Source of the DNA: Streptococcus suis
Lineage (GTDB): Bacteria; Bacillota; Bacilli; Lactobacillales; Streptococcaceae
Reading direction: 5' to 3'
Length of the DNA: 64,000 bases
NCBI RefSeq assembly: GCF_024509525.1
Contig: NZ_JAMWEM010000007.1
Location: 49,461-113,460 of the forward strand
Part shown: positions 8,903 to 19,588 of the stretch, piece by piece
Layout of the letters: each line of letters begins with the position of its first letter
Numbering within the stretch: position 1 is the first letter of the stretch
The notes under the pieces: generated by a model
What the model was told of the DNA's origin: nothing
Database searches by the model: none
The model's input: only the letters and a program-made list of their open reading frames with translations
Translations under genes and position numbers: made by a program

Positions 8903-10771
8903 CTAGGCCTCCAAGTCGCTCAGATACTCATACCGCTCATATTTTTCCAAGAGCAGGTCGTTTTTCTCATCCAATTCCTTCTGCAAATCGGATAATTTTG
9001 TAAAATCACTGCCACAAGTTAGCATTTCCGCCTCAATTTCCGCAATCCGCACCTCCAGACCAGCAATATCCTCTTCGATGGTCGCCCATTCCTGCTTCTC
9101 AAAGTAGGACATCCGCTTCTTGTTCTCTTTGACCTTCTCGATTTTCTCCTTTGGTTTTTCCAAGGAAATGGCAGAGCTAGAAGCCAGAAAGGCCTTCTCA
9201 TCCAGATAGTCTGTGTAGTTGCCAAAGAAGGTCTGAATACCGCCCGCCTCAAAAGCGAGGATTTTGGTCGCAACCTTGTCCAAGAAATAACGGTCGTGAC
9301 TGACGGTGATAACTGGACCTGCAAAGCCTTGCAAGAAATGCTCTAAGACTGTCAAAGTCGCTATGTCCAGATCGTTGGTCGGCTCATCCAACAAGAGCAC
9401 ATTAGGCCGTTCCAAGAGAATTTTCAGCAAGTAAAGCCGCTTCTTCTCCCCACCAGACAATTTTTCAATCAAAGTGCCGTGAGTGTTGCGAGGAAAAAGG
9501 AATTGCTCCAAGAGCTCGGCAATGGACACCATACCCGAACTAGTCTTGGCCTCTTCTGCCACTTCCTGCAAGAAATTGATGACACGCTTGTTTTCTTCTA
9601 GTCCTTTGATTGTTTGCGAAAAGTAGCCAATGCGGACCGTTTCGCCGATGTCCAGCTTCCCACTGTCTGCCTGTAAGTCGCCTGCAATCAGATTGAGCAA
9701 AGTTGATTTCCCTCGGCCATTATCGCCGACGATCCCAATCCTGTCCTTGTTTTGAATGAGCAGGTTAAAGTCTTTTAAAATGGGCTTGTCAGGATAGGAA
9801 AAGCTGACATTCTCAAAATTGATAACTTTTTTACCAATCCGTGAGGTTTCAAAATTGATTTCCAAATCACTATCATCAACCGTGTGGGCCAAATCGCCTT
9901 TGAGGTCATGGAAACGATTGATACGAGCCTGCTGCTTGGTAGCCCGAGCTTGAGGTTGTCTGCGCATCCAAGCCAGCTCTTGTTTGTAGAGCTGCTCTTT
10001 CTTATGGCGAAGGGCAGCATCACGCTCGTCCTGTTCTGCTTTTAAGCGAACATAGTCCTGATAATTGCCCTGATATTCGGTTAAGCTGGCGCGGTCCAAT
10101 TCAAAAATCCGTGTCGCCACATTGTCCAAGAAATAACGGTCGTGAGTGATGAAAAGGACTGATTTTTTAGAGGTCTTGAGGAAGTTGGTCAACCATTCAA
10201 TCGTTTCAATGTCCAGATGGTTGGTCGGCTCATCTAAGAGTAACAAGTCATCATTGCCCAGCAAGACCTGGGCCAGTTGCACCCGTCTGCGAAGACCACC
10301 TGACAGCTCTGCCACTGTCTTGCTGACATCTGTCAGACCCAGCTTGGAGAGAACAGTCTTGACCTGACTTTCAATTTCCCAAGCGTTGAGGGCATCCATT
10401 TCCGCCATGACCTTTTCCAAACGAGCTTGACTGGCTTCATCATAGTTGTTCAGGAGTAATTCGTATTGACGAATCAACTTCATTTCACGGAGGTCCGATG
10501 ATAAAACCGTGTCCAAGATTGTCTTGCTTTCGTCAAAATCAGGCTCCTGGGTCAAGTAAGCAATCTTGTAAGCATTCTTACTATGGAAGGGAGATACGTC
10601 GCCGTCGAAGCCGATACGGCCTGACAGGACATCCAGCAAAGTCGTTTTGCCCGTACCATTGACCCCGATAATCCCGATGCGGTCGCCTTGGTGAATGATG
10701 AAAGACAGGTCAGAAAAAACCGTCTTATCCCCAACAGACTTAGTCAGGTGTTCAACGATAAAATCACTCAT
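8903..10771 (-). CDS. uup: ABC-F family ATPase, Uup-like
   Basis: Soluble ABC-F protein of 622 aa without membrane segments. Two ABC domains are seen: Walker [10 protein letters not shown] (about 36-44) with signature LSGGLRRR, and GDNGRGKST (about 345-353) with signature LSGGEKKR, each with Walker [12 protein letters not shown] / [11 protein letters not shown]. The interdomain linker carries the basic [14 protein letters not shown] segment, and the C-terminus (about 545-622) is a predicted coiled coil as in Uup. ABC-F proteins act on ribosomes or, for Uup, in replication/transposition-linked processes. It overlaps cca by 8 bases. Confidence 0.9.
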   Translation of the reverse strand: MSDFIVEHLTKSVGDKTVFSDLSFIIHQGDRIGIIGVNGTGKTTLLDVLSGRIGFDGDVSPFHSKNAYKIAYLTQEPDFDESKTILDTVLSSDLREMKLIRQYELLLNNYDEASQARLEKVMAEMDALNAWEIESQVKTVLSKLGLTDVSKTVAELSGGLRRRVQLAQVLLGNDDLLLLDEPTNHLDIETIEWLTNFLKTSKKSVLFITHDRYFLDNVATRIFELDRASLTEYQGNYQDYVRLKAEQDERDAALRHKKEQLYKQELAWMRRQPQARATKQQARINRFHDLKGDLAHTVDDSDLEINFETSRIGKKVINFENVSFSYPDKPILKDFNLLIQNKDRIGIVGDNGRGKSTLLNLIAGDLQADSGKLDIGETVRIGYFSQTIKGLEENKRVINFLQEVAEEAKTSSGMVSIAELLEQFLFPRNTHGTLIEKLSGGEKKRLYLLKILLERPNVLLLDEPTNDLDIATLTVLEHFLQGFAGPVITVSHDRYFLDKVATKILAFEAGGIQTFFGNYTDYLDEKAFLASSSAISLEKPKEKIEKVKENKKRMSYFEKQEWATIEEDIAGLEVRIAEIEAEMLTCGSDFTKLSDLQKELDEKNDLLLEKYERYEYLSDLEA

Positions 10772-11975
10772 GGTCTAACCTTCCTTTCACAAATGCCATA
10801 ATGGCCTCCTGTTCATTGGGTAAATGTCCCTCAATAATCTCATACTCAACCTGCTTAAGTAGATTTCCCAAAACAGGGCCTGGTTTGAGGTCAAATGCCT
10901 GCATCAGATGACCACCGTTGACTACAATTTCATGCTTGTCATGAATGGTCAGAGCTTGGTCAATGCGGTCAATTTCTTCAAAATCTGTAGCCAATCCCTG
11001 TGCCTGACGAAGCTCCTCTGTCACATACAACAAGTCTTTGCCATACTTGAAACAGATTTGCTTAGTAACAGGTCCTGCTTGGCGTAGCTGGTAAATCTCA
11101 ACCAGCTTGACCACAGTGCGTTGGAAATCATTGCTGGTTTTCCATTTCTTCAGGAAGGACTTGATGTTCTCGATACCTAAACAGACAAAGAGTAGGGCCC
11201 AAGCTTGTTCAGATGTTGAAAATCGAAAGCCCTCTGTCAGACTGGTCAGCATGGTTTCAAGCTTTTCTCCCTTACCTGCAAGTTCAGGCAAGAATTGATA
11301 GGCCTTAGAATCAAGCAGGGCGCGCAAGCCTTTTTGCCAAAATTCAGCCACTAGTAACTTATCAAACTCAATAAAACTACGCTCCACGGAGATTTTTTCC
11401 AAGAGCGGTGCAGTCTGGACCATGGCTTCAAAGGTCGTCGGCTCAATCTCGAAGTCCAAGGTCGCTGCAAAGCGAAATCCACGCATGATACGGAGAGCAT
11501 CTTCGTTGAAACGCTCAGCCGGGATGCCTACAGCCCGTAGGGTGCGTTTTTCTAAGTCTGTCAGGCCGTCAAAAAGGTCAACAATCCTCGCTTCTTCATT
11601 CAGGGCAAAGGCATTGACCGTGAAGTCGCGGCGTTTGAGGTCTTCTTCCAAGGAACGCACAAAGGAAACCTGACTGGGACGACGGTAATCCACATACTCC
11701 TCCTCTGTCCGAAAGGTGGTAATTTCATACTCCTTTTTCCCCTCTAATACTAATACCGTGCCGTGTTCAATTCCGACATCAATAGTCCGTGAAAAGATTT
11801 GTTTCGTTTCCTGAGGGTAGCTGGATGTCGCAATATCGACATCATGAATAGGTCTGCCCAAAATAGCATCCCGCACGGAGCCACCAACAAAGTAAGCCTC
11901 AAAGCCAGCTGCTTTAATTTTCTCTAAAATCGGCAAAGCCTCCTGAAACTCAGAAGGCAGATTGTTTAATTTCAT
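10764..11975 (-). CDS. cca: CCA tRNA nucleotidyltransferase
   Basis: Adds or repairs the 3' CCA end of tRNAs, 403 aa. The class II nucleotidyltransferase head has [22 protein letters not shown] near residues 30-51 with the two catalytic carboxylates in DVD, followed by [12 protein letters not shown] and the nucleotide-selecting [14 protein letters not shown]. Length fits the Gram-positive CCA enzyme. The start overlaps the dapB stop (ATGA) and the end overlaps uup. Confidence 0.96.
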   Translation of the reverse strand: MKLNNLPSEFQEALPILEKIKAAGFEAYFVGGSVRDAILGRPIHDVDIATSSYPQETKQIFSRTIDVGIEHGTVLVLEGKKEYEITTFRTEEEYVDYRRPSQVSFVRSLEEDLKRRDFTVNAFALNEEARIVDLFDGLTDLEKRTLRAVGIPAERFNEDALRIMRGFRFAATLDFEIEPTTFEAMVQTAPLLEKISVERSFIEFDKLLVAEFWQKGLRALLDSKAYQFLPELAGKGEKLETMLTSLTEGFRFSTSEQAWALLFVCLGIENIKSFLKKWKTSNDFQRTVVKLVEIYQLRQAGPVTKQICFKYGKDLLYVTEELRQAQGLATDFEEIDRIDQALTIHDKHEIVVNGGHLMQAFDLKPGPVLGNLLKQVEYEIIEGHLPNEQEAIMAFVKGRLDHE

Positions 11976-12739
11976 AATAAGTGTTCCAAACCATATACAA
12001 GTTGTGAGCGTTTGACTACCTCTTTAATGCCGAGATTGACACCGCCCATAAAGGAAATACGATCGTAAGAGTCATGACGGATGGTCAAACCCTCACCTTG
12101 TGCACCAAAAATCACTTCTTGGTGGGCAACGAGGCCTGGTAAGCGGACAGAGTGGATACGAAAACCGTCAAATTCTGCACCGCGAGCACCAGCAATCAGT
12201 TCTTCTTCATCCGCTGCACCCTGATCCTGCGTCTGACGCACTTGGGAAATGAGTTCAGCCGTCTTAACAGCCGTACCGCTCGGTGCATCTTTCTTCTTAT
12301 CGTGGTGTAATTCGATAATTTCAAGATTTGGGAAATACTTGGCTGCCTGTGCTGCAAATTGCATGAGCAGGATTGCTCCAATCGCAAAGTTAGGAGCAAT
12401 CAAGCCTCCCAAGCCTTTCTCAGCAGACAAGGCTGTCAATTCTTCGATTTCTTCTGGGGTAAAGCCCGTTGTACCAACCACAGGTGCAAAGCCGTTTTCC
12501 AAGGCAAAACGAGTGTTTTCATAGGCGAATTTTGGCGTTGTAAAATCCACCCAGACATGAGCTTCTAGGCTGGCAACTTCTTCTTTGGTCTTGAAAACAG
12601 GAACACCATCTACTTCTGTTTCTGTCGCAAATGGATCGACCAAGGCAGCCAGACTAAGTGCTGCGTCCTCCTTGACCATCTCAACAGCTGTCGAGCCCAT
12701 TTTTCCTTTGAATCCTGCGATAATTACCTTAATTGTCAT
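11972..12739 (-). CDS. dapB: 4-hydroxy-tetrahydrodipicolinate reductase
   Basis: Lysine-biosynthesis NAD(P)H-dependent reductase, 255 aa. Rossmann motif [15 protein letters not shown] at the N-terminus, GTTGFT mid-protein, and the family signature [15 protein letters not shown] near residues 144-158 with the catalytic His and Lys. It sits between degV and cca in a continuous operon, a conserved streptococcal arrangement. Confidence 0.97.
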   Translation of the reverse strand: MTIKVIIAGFKGKMGSTAVEMVKEDAALSLAALVDPFATETEVDGVPVFKTKEEVASLEAHVWVDFTTPKFAYENTRFALENGFAPVVGTTGFTPEEIEELTALSAEKGLGGLIAPNFAIGAILLMQFAAQAAKYFPNLEIIELHHDKKKDAPSGTAVKTAELISQVRQTQDQGAADEEELIAGARGAEFDGFRIHSVRLPGLVAHQEVIFGAQGEGLTIRHDSYDRISFMGGVNLGIKEVVKRSQLVYGLEHLL

Positions 12740-12747
12740 AGAAACTC

Positions 12748-13599
12748 CTATTCAATAATGGGAGAAACGCCAAAGGCAACTGCCCCTTCTCCCAAGTGGG
12801 TACCAATGACCGAGCCAAAGCTTACAATCGGTAGCTGACTGATCACGCCAGTTTCTTCCAAGGCCTGTTTGAAATCTTGAGCCTTCTCAGGAGCATTGGC
12901 ATGGATAATAGCAATCTGATAGTTGCCGTCCTGAGTCTGTTCCTGTAAAATCTCCAGCAAACGCTTGATGGCTTTTTTCTCAGTACGGACCTTCTCAAAG
13001 ACCTCTATCTTGCCTTCATCTGTAAAATACAGAATTGGCTTGATACTGAGGAGATTGCCAATAAGAGCCGCTCCGTTGGAAAGACGACCACCCTTGACTA
13101 AATGGTTGAGATCATCAACCATGATGAAGGCTGTCGTTTTCTGGATTTGCCGTTCTAACTTGCTACTGATTTCTTCAAACGATTGACCAGCTTCAGCCCA
13201 TTTCAGAACGTTTTCTACCATCATTCCTAGCGGTGCTGATGTAATCTTGGTGTCTGGAAAAGCAATGGTCAAATTTTCGAATTCATCCTTCAAATACTGG
13301 ATATTTTGATAAAAACCTGAAATACCTGATGACAAGAATAAGCCAAGTGCGTGTGTATAGCCTTTCTCTGTTAATTTAGCCAGAATTTCTTCTAGTTCCA
13401 CCAAACTCGGTTGACTTGTTTTAGGTAATTCTTTCGATGAAGCCATTTTTTGATAAAACTCTTCAACAGTCAAATTTTGCCCTTCGATATAATTTTCCCC
13501 ATCGATGCTGACTGGAATACTTAGGACAAACAGGTCATCCCGCTCAATACTTTGAACATTCAAAACAGCCGATGAGTCAGTTATAACTGCTAATTTCAT
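12748..13599 (-). CDS. DegV family fatty-acid-binding protein
   Basis: 283 aa cytosolic protein of the DegV family. The N-terminal ITDSSAVL and the SQPS motif (KTSQPSLVE) contact the lipid carboxylate in known structures, and [30 protein letters not shown] is the family signature. FakB-type DegV proteins present fatty acids to the kinase FakA; which fatty acid this one binds cannot be read here. It starts one base after the DUF1149 gene stop. Confidence 0.9.
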   Translation of the reverse strand: MKLAVITDSSAVLNVQSIERDDLFVLSIPVSIDGENYIEGQNLTVEEFYQKMASSKELPKTSQPSLVELEEILAKLTEKGYTHALGLFLSSGISGFYQNIQYLKDEFENLTIAFPDTKITSAPLGMMVENVLKWAEAGQSFEEISSKLERQIQKTTAFIMVDDLNHLVKGGRLSNGAALIGNLLSIKPILYFTDEGKIEVFEKVRTEKKAIKRLLEILQEQTQDGNYQIAIIHANAPEKAQDFKQALEETGVISQLPIVSFGSVIGTHLGEGAVAFGVSPIIE

Positions 13600-13600
13600 A

Positions 13601-13975
13601 TTAAAACTCCAAATTCACTCCTGGTGCATCAAAGGCGATTTCTGTTACTTCATAGGTTAACCGCTTGACAATATCAAAGAGCGGAGCGACTAATTCTCTT
13701 CTTTCTTCCTCAGAAAATTCACTTGGTTCATTGAGGATGCGTTCCAACAATCGAACTCCTTGACTAACAGCCCCAGAGATAACGTGGCTTTCCATGACAA
13801 TCATAAAACGTAAAATGGTAACCAGGTGAGTTTGATTCTCCTCGCTGTTTTTTTCTAATAATTGAAAGTCAACCTTCATGTGTGTTTTAGGTTCGCCATT
13901 CTGTTTTTCCCACTCTAAATTACGAGCATCAAAATGAAATTGATTGACAAATTCTTTATCACGAATAATTTCCAT
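13601..13975 (-). CDS. DUF1149 family protein
   Basis: 124 aa soluble protein, first gene of the operon continuing to degV, dapB, cca and uup. The sequence ([19 protein letters not shown] at the start, APGVNLEF at the end) matches the streptococcal DUF1149 family, whose function I do not know. An AAAATGAGGAGA leader with GAGGAG provides the ribosome site. Confidence 0.82.
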   Translation of the reverse strand: MEIIRDKEFVNQFHFDARNLEWEKQNGEPKTHMKVDFQLLEKNSEENQTHLVTILRFMIVMESHVISGAVSQGVRLLERILNEPSEFSEEERRELVAPLFDIVKRLTYEVTEIAFDAPGVNLEF

Positions 13976-14004
13976 TTTTTTCTCCTCAAAATGCTAATAG
14001 ACCC

Positions 14005-14010
14005 ATTATA
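14005..14010 (-). promoter_or_regulatory. Extended -10 promoter of the DUF1149-degV-dapB-cca-uup operon
   Basis: TGGTATAAT on the minus strand, about 30 bases upstream of the DUF1149 ATG. The TGN extension compensates for the lack of a clear -35. Confidence 0.55.
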
Positions 14011-14019
14011 CCACAAAAT

Positions 14020-14050
14020 TAGAAAAAACCTTACCACGAGGCAAGGTTCA
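14020..14050 (-). terminator. Terminator of the fructose operon
   Basis: Minus-strand stem AACCTTGCC/GGTAAGGTT with a short loop followed by a U tract, just after fruA. Confidence 0.8.
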
Positions 14051-14064
14051 TTAGATTATTTTTA

Positions 14065-16020
14065 TTATTTTTCTTTACGAAGTACGCCGTAAAGAACACC
14101 TGATACTACTGCACCAATTGCTACATAAGCAAGGTAAAGAAGTGGGTTAGAAGTCAAAGCGATAACGAAGATACCACCGTGTGGTGCCATCAATTGGATG
14201 CCCGACAAACCAACCAAGGCACCTGCAAGAGCAGAACCAGCGATAAAGCTTGGGATAGCACGAGCTGGGTCAGCAGCACCGAATGGAATTGCACCTTCAG
14301 TAATGAATGAAAGTCCCATAACGATGTTTGTCAAACCTGAGTTACGCTCTTCTTGCGTGAACTTGTTCTTGAACAAGAGTGTCGCTACAAAGATTGCCAA
14401 CGGAGGAACCATACCACCGGCCATAACTGCTGCCATAGCAACTGAACCGCCATTTGAAACTGTTGCTGCAAGTGTACCAGTACCAAAGACATAAGCTGCC
14501 TTGTTAACTGGACCACCCATATCAACTGCCATCATACCACCGAGGACAAGGCCGAGGAGAATAGCAGAACTACCTTCAAGACCTGCAAGGAAAGTGTTCA
14601 TACCTGTGTTGATAGCTGCCATTGGAATATTGACAAAGAACATCAAGAAACCAGTGATTGCTGTACCTAAAAGTGGCAAAAGCAAGATGGCATTCAAACC
14701 TTGGAGTGATTTTGGTAGGTTACGCAAAGCGTTTCGAAGAACAAGGACCACACCACCCGCAAGGAAACCACCGACGAGGGCACCCAAGAAACCAGATGAT
14801 ACACCAGCAAGGGCAAGCGTTTCTTCACCACCAGCTGCGTAAGGAATTTTTCCGAACGCAAGACCGCTGTTGGCGATGGCGCCAGCTACGAAACCTGCAA
14901 CCAAACCTGGTTTTTCAGCGATAGAGTAAGCAATATACCCTGCAAGAAGTGGCAGCATGAAGCCAAAGGCTGCCTGACCAACCTTCATGAACATAGAAGC
15001 TATTTCATTATAAGATCCTAAGTTACTAAGGCTGTCATTCGGCACACCAATAAAGTTATCCACTAAGAAGGCAAGGGCAATCAAGATACCGCCACCGATA
15101 ACGAATGGCAACATTTGAGAAACACCACTCATCAAGTGTTTGTAGAAGGCTTTACCAAGACTGAGTTTTTCTGAAGATTCCACAGTAGCTGCTCCTTCTG
15201 ACGCTGTGTAGACTGACGCTTTACCATCCAAGATAAGGTTAATCAATTCTTCAGGTTGTTTGATACCTGCTGCAACTGGACGAGATACCAACGGCTTACC
15301 ATTGAAACGAGGCATATCAACAGCCTTATCTGCTGCGATGATAACACCTGCTGCATTCTCGATATCTTCAGCGGTTAGTTTATTTCCAACACCTGAAGCA
15401 CCGTTTGTTTCAACCTTGATGTCAACACCCATTTCAGCCGCCTGCTTCTTAAGTGCTTCTTCCGCCATGTAAGTGTGGGCAATACCTGTTGTACATGCTG
15501 TAACAGCAACGATAAATGGACGGTCACCGCTTGGAGTTGTAACCACTTCTTCAGCCGCCTTATCAGCTTCTTCAGCTGTGTCAAAGACCGCAATGACTTC
15601 TTCTGGGTTCGTTACGGCACGAAGTCTATCTGCAAAACCTAGCTTCATCAAGTATTTAGACAATTCAGCAAGGGCTGCCAAGTGCGTATCGTTAGCACCT
15701 TCTGGAGCTGCAATCATAAAGAACAAGTCAGTTGGTTGACCGTCAAGACTTGCGTAATCAACACCCTTGTTTGATTTTGCAAAGAGAACAGTCGCTTCTT
15801 TGACAGCTGCATTCTTAGCGTGTGGCATTGCGATACTGTCACCAAGACCTGTTGTCGTTTGCGCTTCACGGTTCATGATACCTGTTTTGAATACTTCAAA
15901 ATCTGTTACATATCCTTTTTCTACCAAGCTAGTAATCATTTCATCGATAACTGCTTCCTTGCTTGTCGCTTGCAAATCAAGCAACATGACATCTTTTCTC
16001 AAAACGTCTTGAATTTTCAT
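14065..16020 (-). CDS. fruA: Fructose-specific PTS enzyme IIABC
   Basis: Phosphoenolpyruvate-dependent fructose transporter, 651 aa, producing fructose 1-phosphate. Domain order is IIA (1-150, active-site His in IAMPHAKNAA near residue 67), IIB (about 168-270, phospho-Cys in VTACTTGIAHTYMAEEAL) and a membrane IIC domain (about 295-651, GGILIALAF, PYAAGGEE). It overlaps the fruK stop by 4 bases and is the last gene of the operon. Confidence 0.96.
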   Translation of the reverse strand: MKIQDVLRKDVMLLDLQATSKEAVIDEMITSLVEKGYVTDFEVFKTGIMNREAQTTTGLGDSIAMPHAKNAAVKEATVLFAKSNKGVDYASLDGQPTDLFFMIAAPEGANDTHLAALAELSKYLMKLGFADRLRAVTNPEEVIAVFDTAEEADKAAEEVVTTPSGDRPFIVAVTACTTGIAHTYMAEEALKKQAAEMGVDIKVETNGASGVGNKLTAEDIENAAGVIIAADKAVDMPRFNGKPLVSRPVAAGIKQPEELINLILDGKASVYTASEGAATVESSEKLSLGKAFYKHLMSGVSQMLPFVIGGGILIALAFLVDNFIGVPNDSLSNLGSYNEIASMFMKVGQAAFGFMLPLLAGYIAYSIAEKPGLVAGFVAGAIANSGLAFGKIPYAAGGEETLALAGVSSGFLGALVGGFLAGGVVLVLRNALRNLPKSLQGLNAILLLPLLGTAITGFLMFFVNIPMAAINTGMNTFLAGLEGSSAILLGLVLGGMMAVDMGGPVNKAAYVFGTGTLAATVSNGGSVAMAAVMAGGMVPPLAIFVATLLFKNKFTQEERNSGLTNIVMGLSFITEGAIPFGAADPARAIPSFIAGSALAGALVGLSGIQLMAPHGGIFVIALTSNPLLYLAYVAIGAVVSGVLYGVLRKEK

Positions 16021-16928
16021 ATTGTTTCTACCTCAACTTTTTCATAAGTTTCCTTAATAAATTCGATACTTGCCAAATCATCTGAAAAGGCTGTTGCCGT
16101 ACCGCAAGCAACTCCCCATTTGAGGGCTTCGATTGGGTCTTGTGAGCGAACGTATTCACCTGTAAAACCTGCCACCATGGAATCTCCAGCTCCGACAGAG
16201 TTTTTCACTGTACCCTTGATTGGTTTAGCAAAGTAAGTAGCTGCTGGAGTGACCAACAAAGCACCATCACCAGCCATAGAAATGATAACATTCTGAGCTC
16301 CCATGTCTAAGATTTTCTTAGCATAGGTCTCGATGTCTGCAATGCCATTCAATTCGACATTGAAGATTGCTTCAAGTTCATGGTTGTTAGGCTTGACCAA
16401 GAGTGGCTGGTGTGCTAGTGAGTCTAGAAGTGTTTGACCTTCAAAGTCACAGACCACTTGCGCTCCTGCTTTTTTAGCCACAGGAATCAGCCTATTGTAG
16501 ACTTCGTTTCCAAGACTAGCTGGAGCGGACCCAGCAAAGACAACCGTATCTTGTGGCGTCAGCCCCGCTAAAATCATTTCCAGCTCTGCCAACTGGCTGG
16601 CTGTTACTACAGGCCCAAGTCCGTTGATTTCGGTTTCTTGGTCTGCTTTAATTTTTACGTTGATACGCGTATCTTGGTCAACAGCAACGAAATCTGTAGC
16701 GATTTCTTCTGCTACAAGTCCATCCTTGATGAACTGACCTGTAAATCCTCCAAGAAATCCGGTCGCTGTATTCTGATAGCCCAAACGTTTGAGAATACGA
16801 CTCACGTTGATTCCTTTACCACCAGCATATTTATCATCACTCTCCATCCGATTGACGCTACCTGTTTCAACATGGTCCAGTCGAATGATATAGTCAATAG
16901 CAGGATTGAGTGTCACTGTATAAATCAT
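16017..16928 (-). CDS. fruK: 1-phosphofructokinase
   Basis: Converts fructose 1-phosphate to fructose 1,6-bisphosphate, 303 aa, PfkB family. PfkB signature 1 is KYAGGKGINVSRILKRLG near residues 33-50 and signature 2 VKNSVGAGDSMVAGF near 243-257 with the catalytic Asp. Overlaps fruR by 4 bases and fruA by 4 bases, so translation of all three is coupled. Confidence 0.96.
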   Translation of the reverse strand: MIYTVTLNPAIDYIIRLDHVETGSVNRMESDDKYAGGKGINVSRILKRLGYQNTATGFLGGFTGQFIKDGLVAEEIATDFVAVDQDTRINVKIKADQETEINGLGPVVTASQLAELEMILAGLTPQDTVVFAGSAPASLGNEVYNRLIPVAKKAGAQVVCDFEGQTLLDSLAHQPLLVKPNNHELEAIFNVELNGIADIETYAKKILDMGAQNVIISMAGDGALLVTPAATYFAKPIKGTVKNSVGAGDSMVAGFTGEYVRSQDPIEALKWGVACGTATAFSDDLASIEFIKETYEKVEVETI

Positions 16929-17668
16929 ACTTCGATTACCCTCGTTTTTCCTTTTAGTATTTTTAGTAAACTACTATCCTTTGCGGTAGTAATCAACGTT
17001 GCTTGCTCAATATTTGCCACCTTGACAAATGAAAATTGACCGAATTTTGAAGCATCTACGAGAACAAATGGCTTCTTGGCATTTTCCAAAACCGTTCGCT
17101 TCAAGGTCGCTTCCTCTATATCTGGAGTTGTCAAATATTCCTTATCCACCCCATTCATTCCGATGAAAGCTTTATCAAAATTGAGCTGTCGCACTTGATC
17201 AACGGCCACTGCTCCGATAGACGCATCAGTCGATTCCTTGACAAAGCCACCAATGATAATGGTTTTGATTTTTCGTTCAACCAACTTCACCGCATGGTGA
17301 ATGGAATTGGTCACGACTGTCAACTGTCGATTTTGTAAGTGCTCTATCATTAATTCAGTTGTCGTTCCAGCATCTAGAAAAATTACTTCTCCATCTTCAA
17401 TCAAAGCGGCTGCTGTTTGGGCAAGTTGTCGTTTTTCATGAATGTTTTTGACGGATTTTTGTTGAATAGATTCTTCTTGTTGCAGATGCGTTAACGCTTC
17501 TGCTCCTCCATGCACGCGCCGAAGTTTTCCAGATGACTCTAAATCATCCAAATCTCTACGTACAGTCGATTCAGAAGTATCTAGCATTTCCACTAGTTCT
17601 TCTAATCTGACAAATTTCTGTTCGGTTAATTTATCCAATATCAACTGTTTTCGTTCAGATTTAAGAAT
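16925..17668 (-). CDS. fruR: DeoR-family fructose operon repressor (probable non-ATG start)
   Basis: About 248 aa transcription factor with N-terminal DeoR helix-turn-helix (SERKQLILDKL ... TSESTVRRDLDDLESSGKLRRVHGG) and a sugar-phosphate isomerase-like effector domain (GEVIFLDAGTTTELM). No ATG is present at the right place. A GTG at 17675-17677 overlaps the AGGAGG ribosome site and cannot be well placed, whereas the ATT at 17666-17668 is 8 bases downstream of AGGAGG and gives the usual family N-terminus (I/M)LKSERKQL. I annotate the ATT start, with GTG as the alternative. It controls fruK and fruA downstream. Confidence 0.85.
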   Translation of the reverse strand: MLKSERKQLILDKLTEQKFVRLEELVEMLDTSESTVRRDLDDLESSGKLRRVHGGAEALTHLQQEESIQQKSVKNIHEKRQLAQTAAALIEDGEVIFLDAGTTTELMIEHLQNRQLTVVTNSIHHAVKLVERKIKTIIIGGFVKESTDASIGAVAVDQVRQLNFDKAFIGMNGVDKEYLTTPDIEEATLKRTVLENAKKPFVLVDASKFGQFSFVKVANIEQATLITTAKDSSLLKILKGKTRVIEV

Positions 17669-17679
17669 TTGTACCACCT

Positions 17680-17697
17680 CCTGTAATCGTTTACAGG
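17680..17697. promoter_or_regulatory. Palindromic operator, CcpA cre-like (possibly FruR)
   Basis: CCTGTAATCGTTTACAGG is a near-perfect inverted repeat. Its core TGTAATCGTTTACA differs by one base from the perfect cre palindrome TGTAAACGTTTACA. It covers the start region of fru transcription and touches the fruR ribosome site, so protein binding there would block initiation. FruR binding cannot be excluded. Confidence 0.75.
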
Positions 17698-17700
17698 CAC

Positions 17701-17729
17701 ATTATATCTCTTTTATATTTCATTGTCAA
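17701..17729 (-). promoter_or_regulatory. Consensus promoter of the fruRKA operon
   Basis: Minus strand TTGACA (17724-17729), 17-base spacer, TATAAT (17701-17706): a full consensus. The predicted start near 17694 lies inside the cre-like operator. Confidence 0.85.
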
Positions 17730-17757
17730 TCATTTTCTTTCAAAATCTTCCAAAATT

Positions 17758-17790
17758 CAAAAAAACTAGCGAAATTTAAGTTTCCACTAG
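17758..17790 (-). terminator. Terminator after the aminotransferase gene
   Basis: Minus-strand AAACTAGTGGAAA pairs with ATTTCGCTAGTTT (with wobble pairs), followed by TTTT; the stop codon of the aminotransferase is in the stem. Confidence 0.6.
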
Positions 17791-18837
17791 TTTCTCAATC
17801 ATTTTTTTCATCAAGTCCATTTCTTCTGGACGACCGATAGCCATTCGGATATAGTTGTTCAGACGACCTTCGGTATAGTATTTGAAATTCCAGCCACCGC
17901 TAGTTGCTTCTTGGTGTAGTTGAGCAGCCCATGGTGCCGTAAAGGCAACGAAGCTGGCTTGACTTGGTAAAACTTGCACCTCTGGTAAACTTTCTAAGAA
18001 GACCAGAAAATCTTGTCGCAGTTCTTTGATGTCTTTGATACAAGCACGAACTTGCTCTGTATGGCTGAGTGCAACGGTTCCCACTCGAGCAGCCAGATTA
18101 GACAGGCTGTAAGGAGGAATAACCTTGTCAATCTCGTAAATCAAGCGTTCATTGGCAAGGGCAAAGCCTAAGCGGACACCTGCTAAACCAAATGCTTTGG
18201 ACAAGGTCCGCAAGACAATCAGATTGTCATAGTCATTGATTTTTTCAACAAAGCTAGGGCAAGCTGCAAACTCGATATAGGCTTCATCTATGACCACCAA
18301 GCCTGAAAAGTTGGTGATAATCTTTTCTAATTCCTGAGGATCATGGGCAACGGAGGCTGGGTTATTCGGATTAGAGAGCATGATAACCTTAGCTCCAACT
18401 GTTTGGGCATGTGTTAGTACTTTATCCGCAGACAAGCTGAGACTACCGTTTTCCCAATCCAAATCCACCCGTTCAAACTGACTACCGTGCATGGTGTTAT
18501 AGACCTGATACATGAAGAAATCAGGATTGACGGTTAAAAAGACATCATCGCTCTTGAGGAAGGCCGTGATAATCATGTGAATGAGAAAGTCAGAGCCCAC
18601 GCCGACTGTCACCTGCTCTGGCTTGACCTTGGCGTAGTTGGCATAGGCTACTAGGAGATCTGTATAGCAGTTGTTACCGTAGAAGGTCAGCTCACTGGTT
18701 TCCATGCTTTTGAGGGTTTCTTCTGCCAAAAAGGACCAATCAATCAAGCGGTTCTCATTATCGCCTAGGTTATAGGTGGCTTGACCTGCAAACTTGTAAG
18801 GCTCTGCCGTTTCAAATTCTTTTCTAAACTCTACCAT
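17776..18837 (-). CDS. Histidinol-phosphate aminotransferase-like PLP enzyme
   Basis: Class I/II pyridoxal-phosphate aminotransferase, 353 aa from the ATG at 18835-18837 behind a GGAGAAGG site. The PLP lysine is in VLRTLSKAFGLAGVRLG, preceded by the SNPNNPAS and VIDEAYIEF motifs. It resembles HisC, but no other his gene is nearby, so histidine synthesis is not supported; a general aromatic or unknown aminotransferase role is equally possible. It lies 10 bases beyond trmD in the same direction. Confidence 0.85.
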   Translation of the reverse strand: MVEFRKEFETAEPYKFAGQATYNLGDNENRLIDWSFLAEETLKSMETSELTFYGNNCYTDLLVAYANYAKVKPEQVTVGVGSDFLIHMIITAFLKSDDVFLTVNPDFFMYQVYNTMHGSQFERVDLDWENGSLSLSADKVLTHAQTVGAKVIMLSNPNNPASVAHDPQELEKIITNFSGLVVIDEAYIEFAACPSFVEKINDYDNLIVLRTLSKAFGLAGVRLGFALANERLIYEIDKVIPPYSLSNLAARVGTVALSHTEQVRACIKDIKELRQDFLVFLESLPEVQVLPSQASFVAFTAPWAAQLHQEATSGGWNFKYYTEGRLNNYIRMAIGRPEEMDLMKKMIEKLVET

Positions 18838-18862
18838 ACCTTCTCCTATCAAGAAAAGACAG

Positions 18863-19588
18863 TTAGTCTACTGGCTTTTCTGCTTTTATTTTTTCTAATA
18901 AGGCTGCTTCTTCTACTGTAAACTCATACCGTTCCAGCAAATCTGGCCTACGTTCCAGTGTCTTTCGCAAACTCTGCTCCAAACGCCATTTGCGGATATT
19001 TTCATGGTGGCCGCTCATGAGGACATCTGGCACGACCATACCCCGATATTCGTAGGGACGGGTGTACTGCGGATACTCCAGCAGGCCAGATGAAAAGCTG
19101 TCGTCTGTATGACTGGCTTCCTTGCCAATGACCTCTGGAATCAGGCGGACGGTGGCATCAATCATGGTCATGGCTGCCAATTCTCCACCTGTCAGAACAT
19201 AATCTCCGAGAGAGATTTCGTCAGTCACCAAGGTCTTAATCCGCTCATCATAGCCCTCATAGTGTCCACAGATAAAAATTAACTGGTCTTCCCGAGCCAA
19301 CTCCTCAGCATAGCCTTGGTCAAATGTCCGACCAGCAGGGTCAAGCAAAATCACACGGGGATTGGTCTGTTCAATCTGGTCCATGGTATCAAAAATTGGC
19401 TGGGCCCGGAGCAACATCCCCTGTCCGCCACCGTATGGCTCATCATCTACATGGCGGGATTTTTCAGCCTGTTCGCGAAAGTTGTGGTAGTTGACTTCTA
19501 AGAGCCCTTTTTCACGGGCCTTACCGACAATGGAGTGCTCCAAAGGAGCAAACATCTCTGGAAACAGGGTCAAAATATCAATTTTCAT
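18863..19588 (-). CDS. trmD: tRNA (guanine37-N1)-methyltransferase
   Basis: SPOUT-class enzyme methylating G37 of tRNAs, 241 aa. Characteristic [13 protein letters not shown] start, [25 protein letters not shown] and [16 protein letters not shown] (trefoil knot SAM site) are all visible. It overlaps rimM by 11 bases, a conserved rimM-trmD pair. Confidence 0.97.
   Translation of the reverse strand: MKIDILTLFPEMFAPLEHSIVGKAREKGLLEVNYHNFREQAEKSRHVDDEPYGGGQGMLLRAQPIFDTMDQIEQTNPRVILLDPAGRTFDQGYAEELAREDQLIFICGHYEGYDERIKTLVTDEISLGDYVLTGGELAAMTMIDATVRLIPEVIGKEASHTDDSFSSGLLEYPQYTRPYEYRGMVVPDVLMSGHHENIRKWRLEQSLRKTLERRPDLLERYEFTVEEAALLEKIKAEKPVD

Noticed and set aside
17776..18837. Annotating the aminotransferase as hisC in a histidine pathway
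   Set aside because: No other his gene is present nearby; only the enzyme family is supported.
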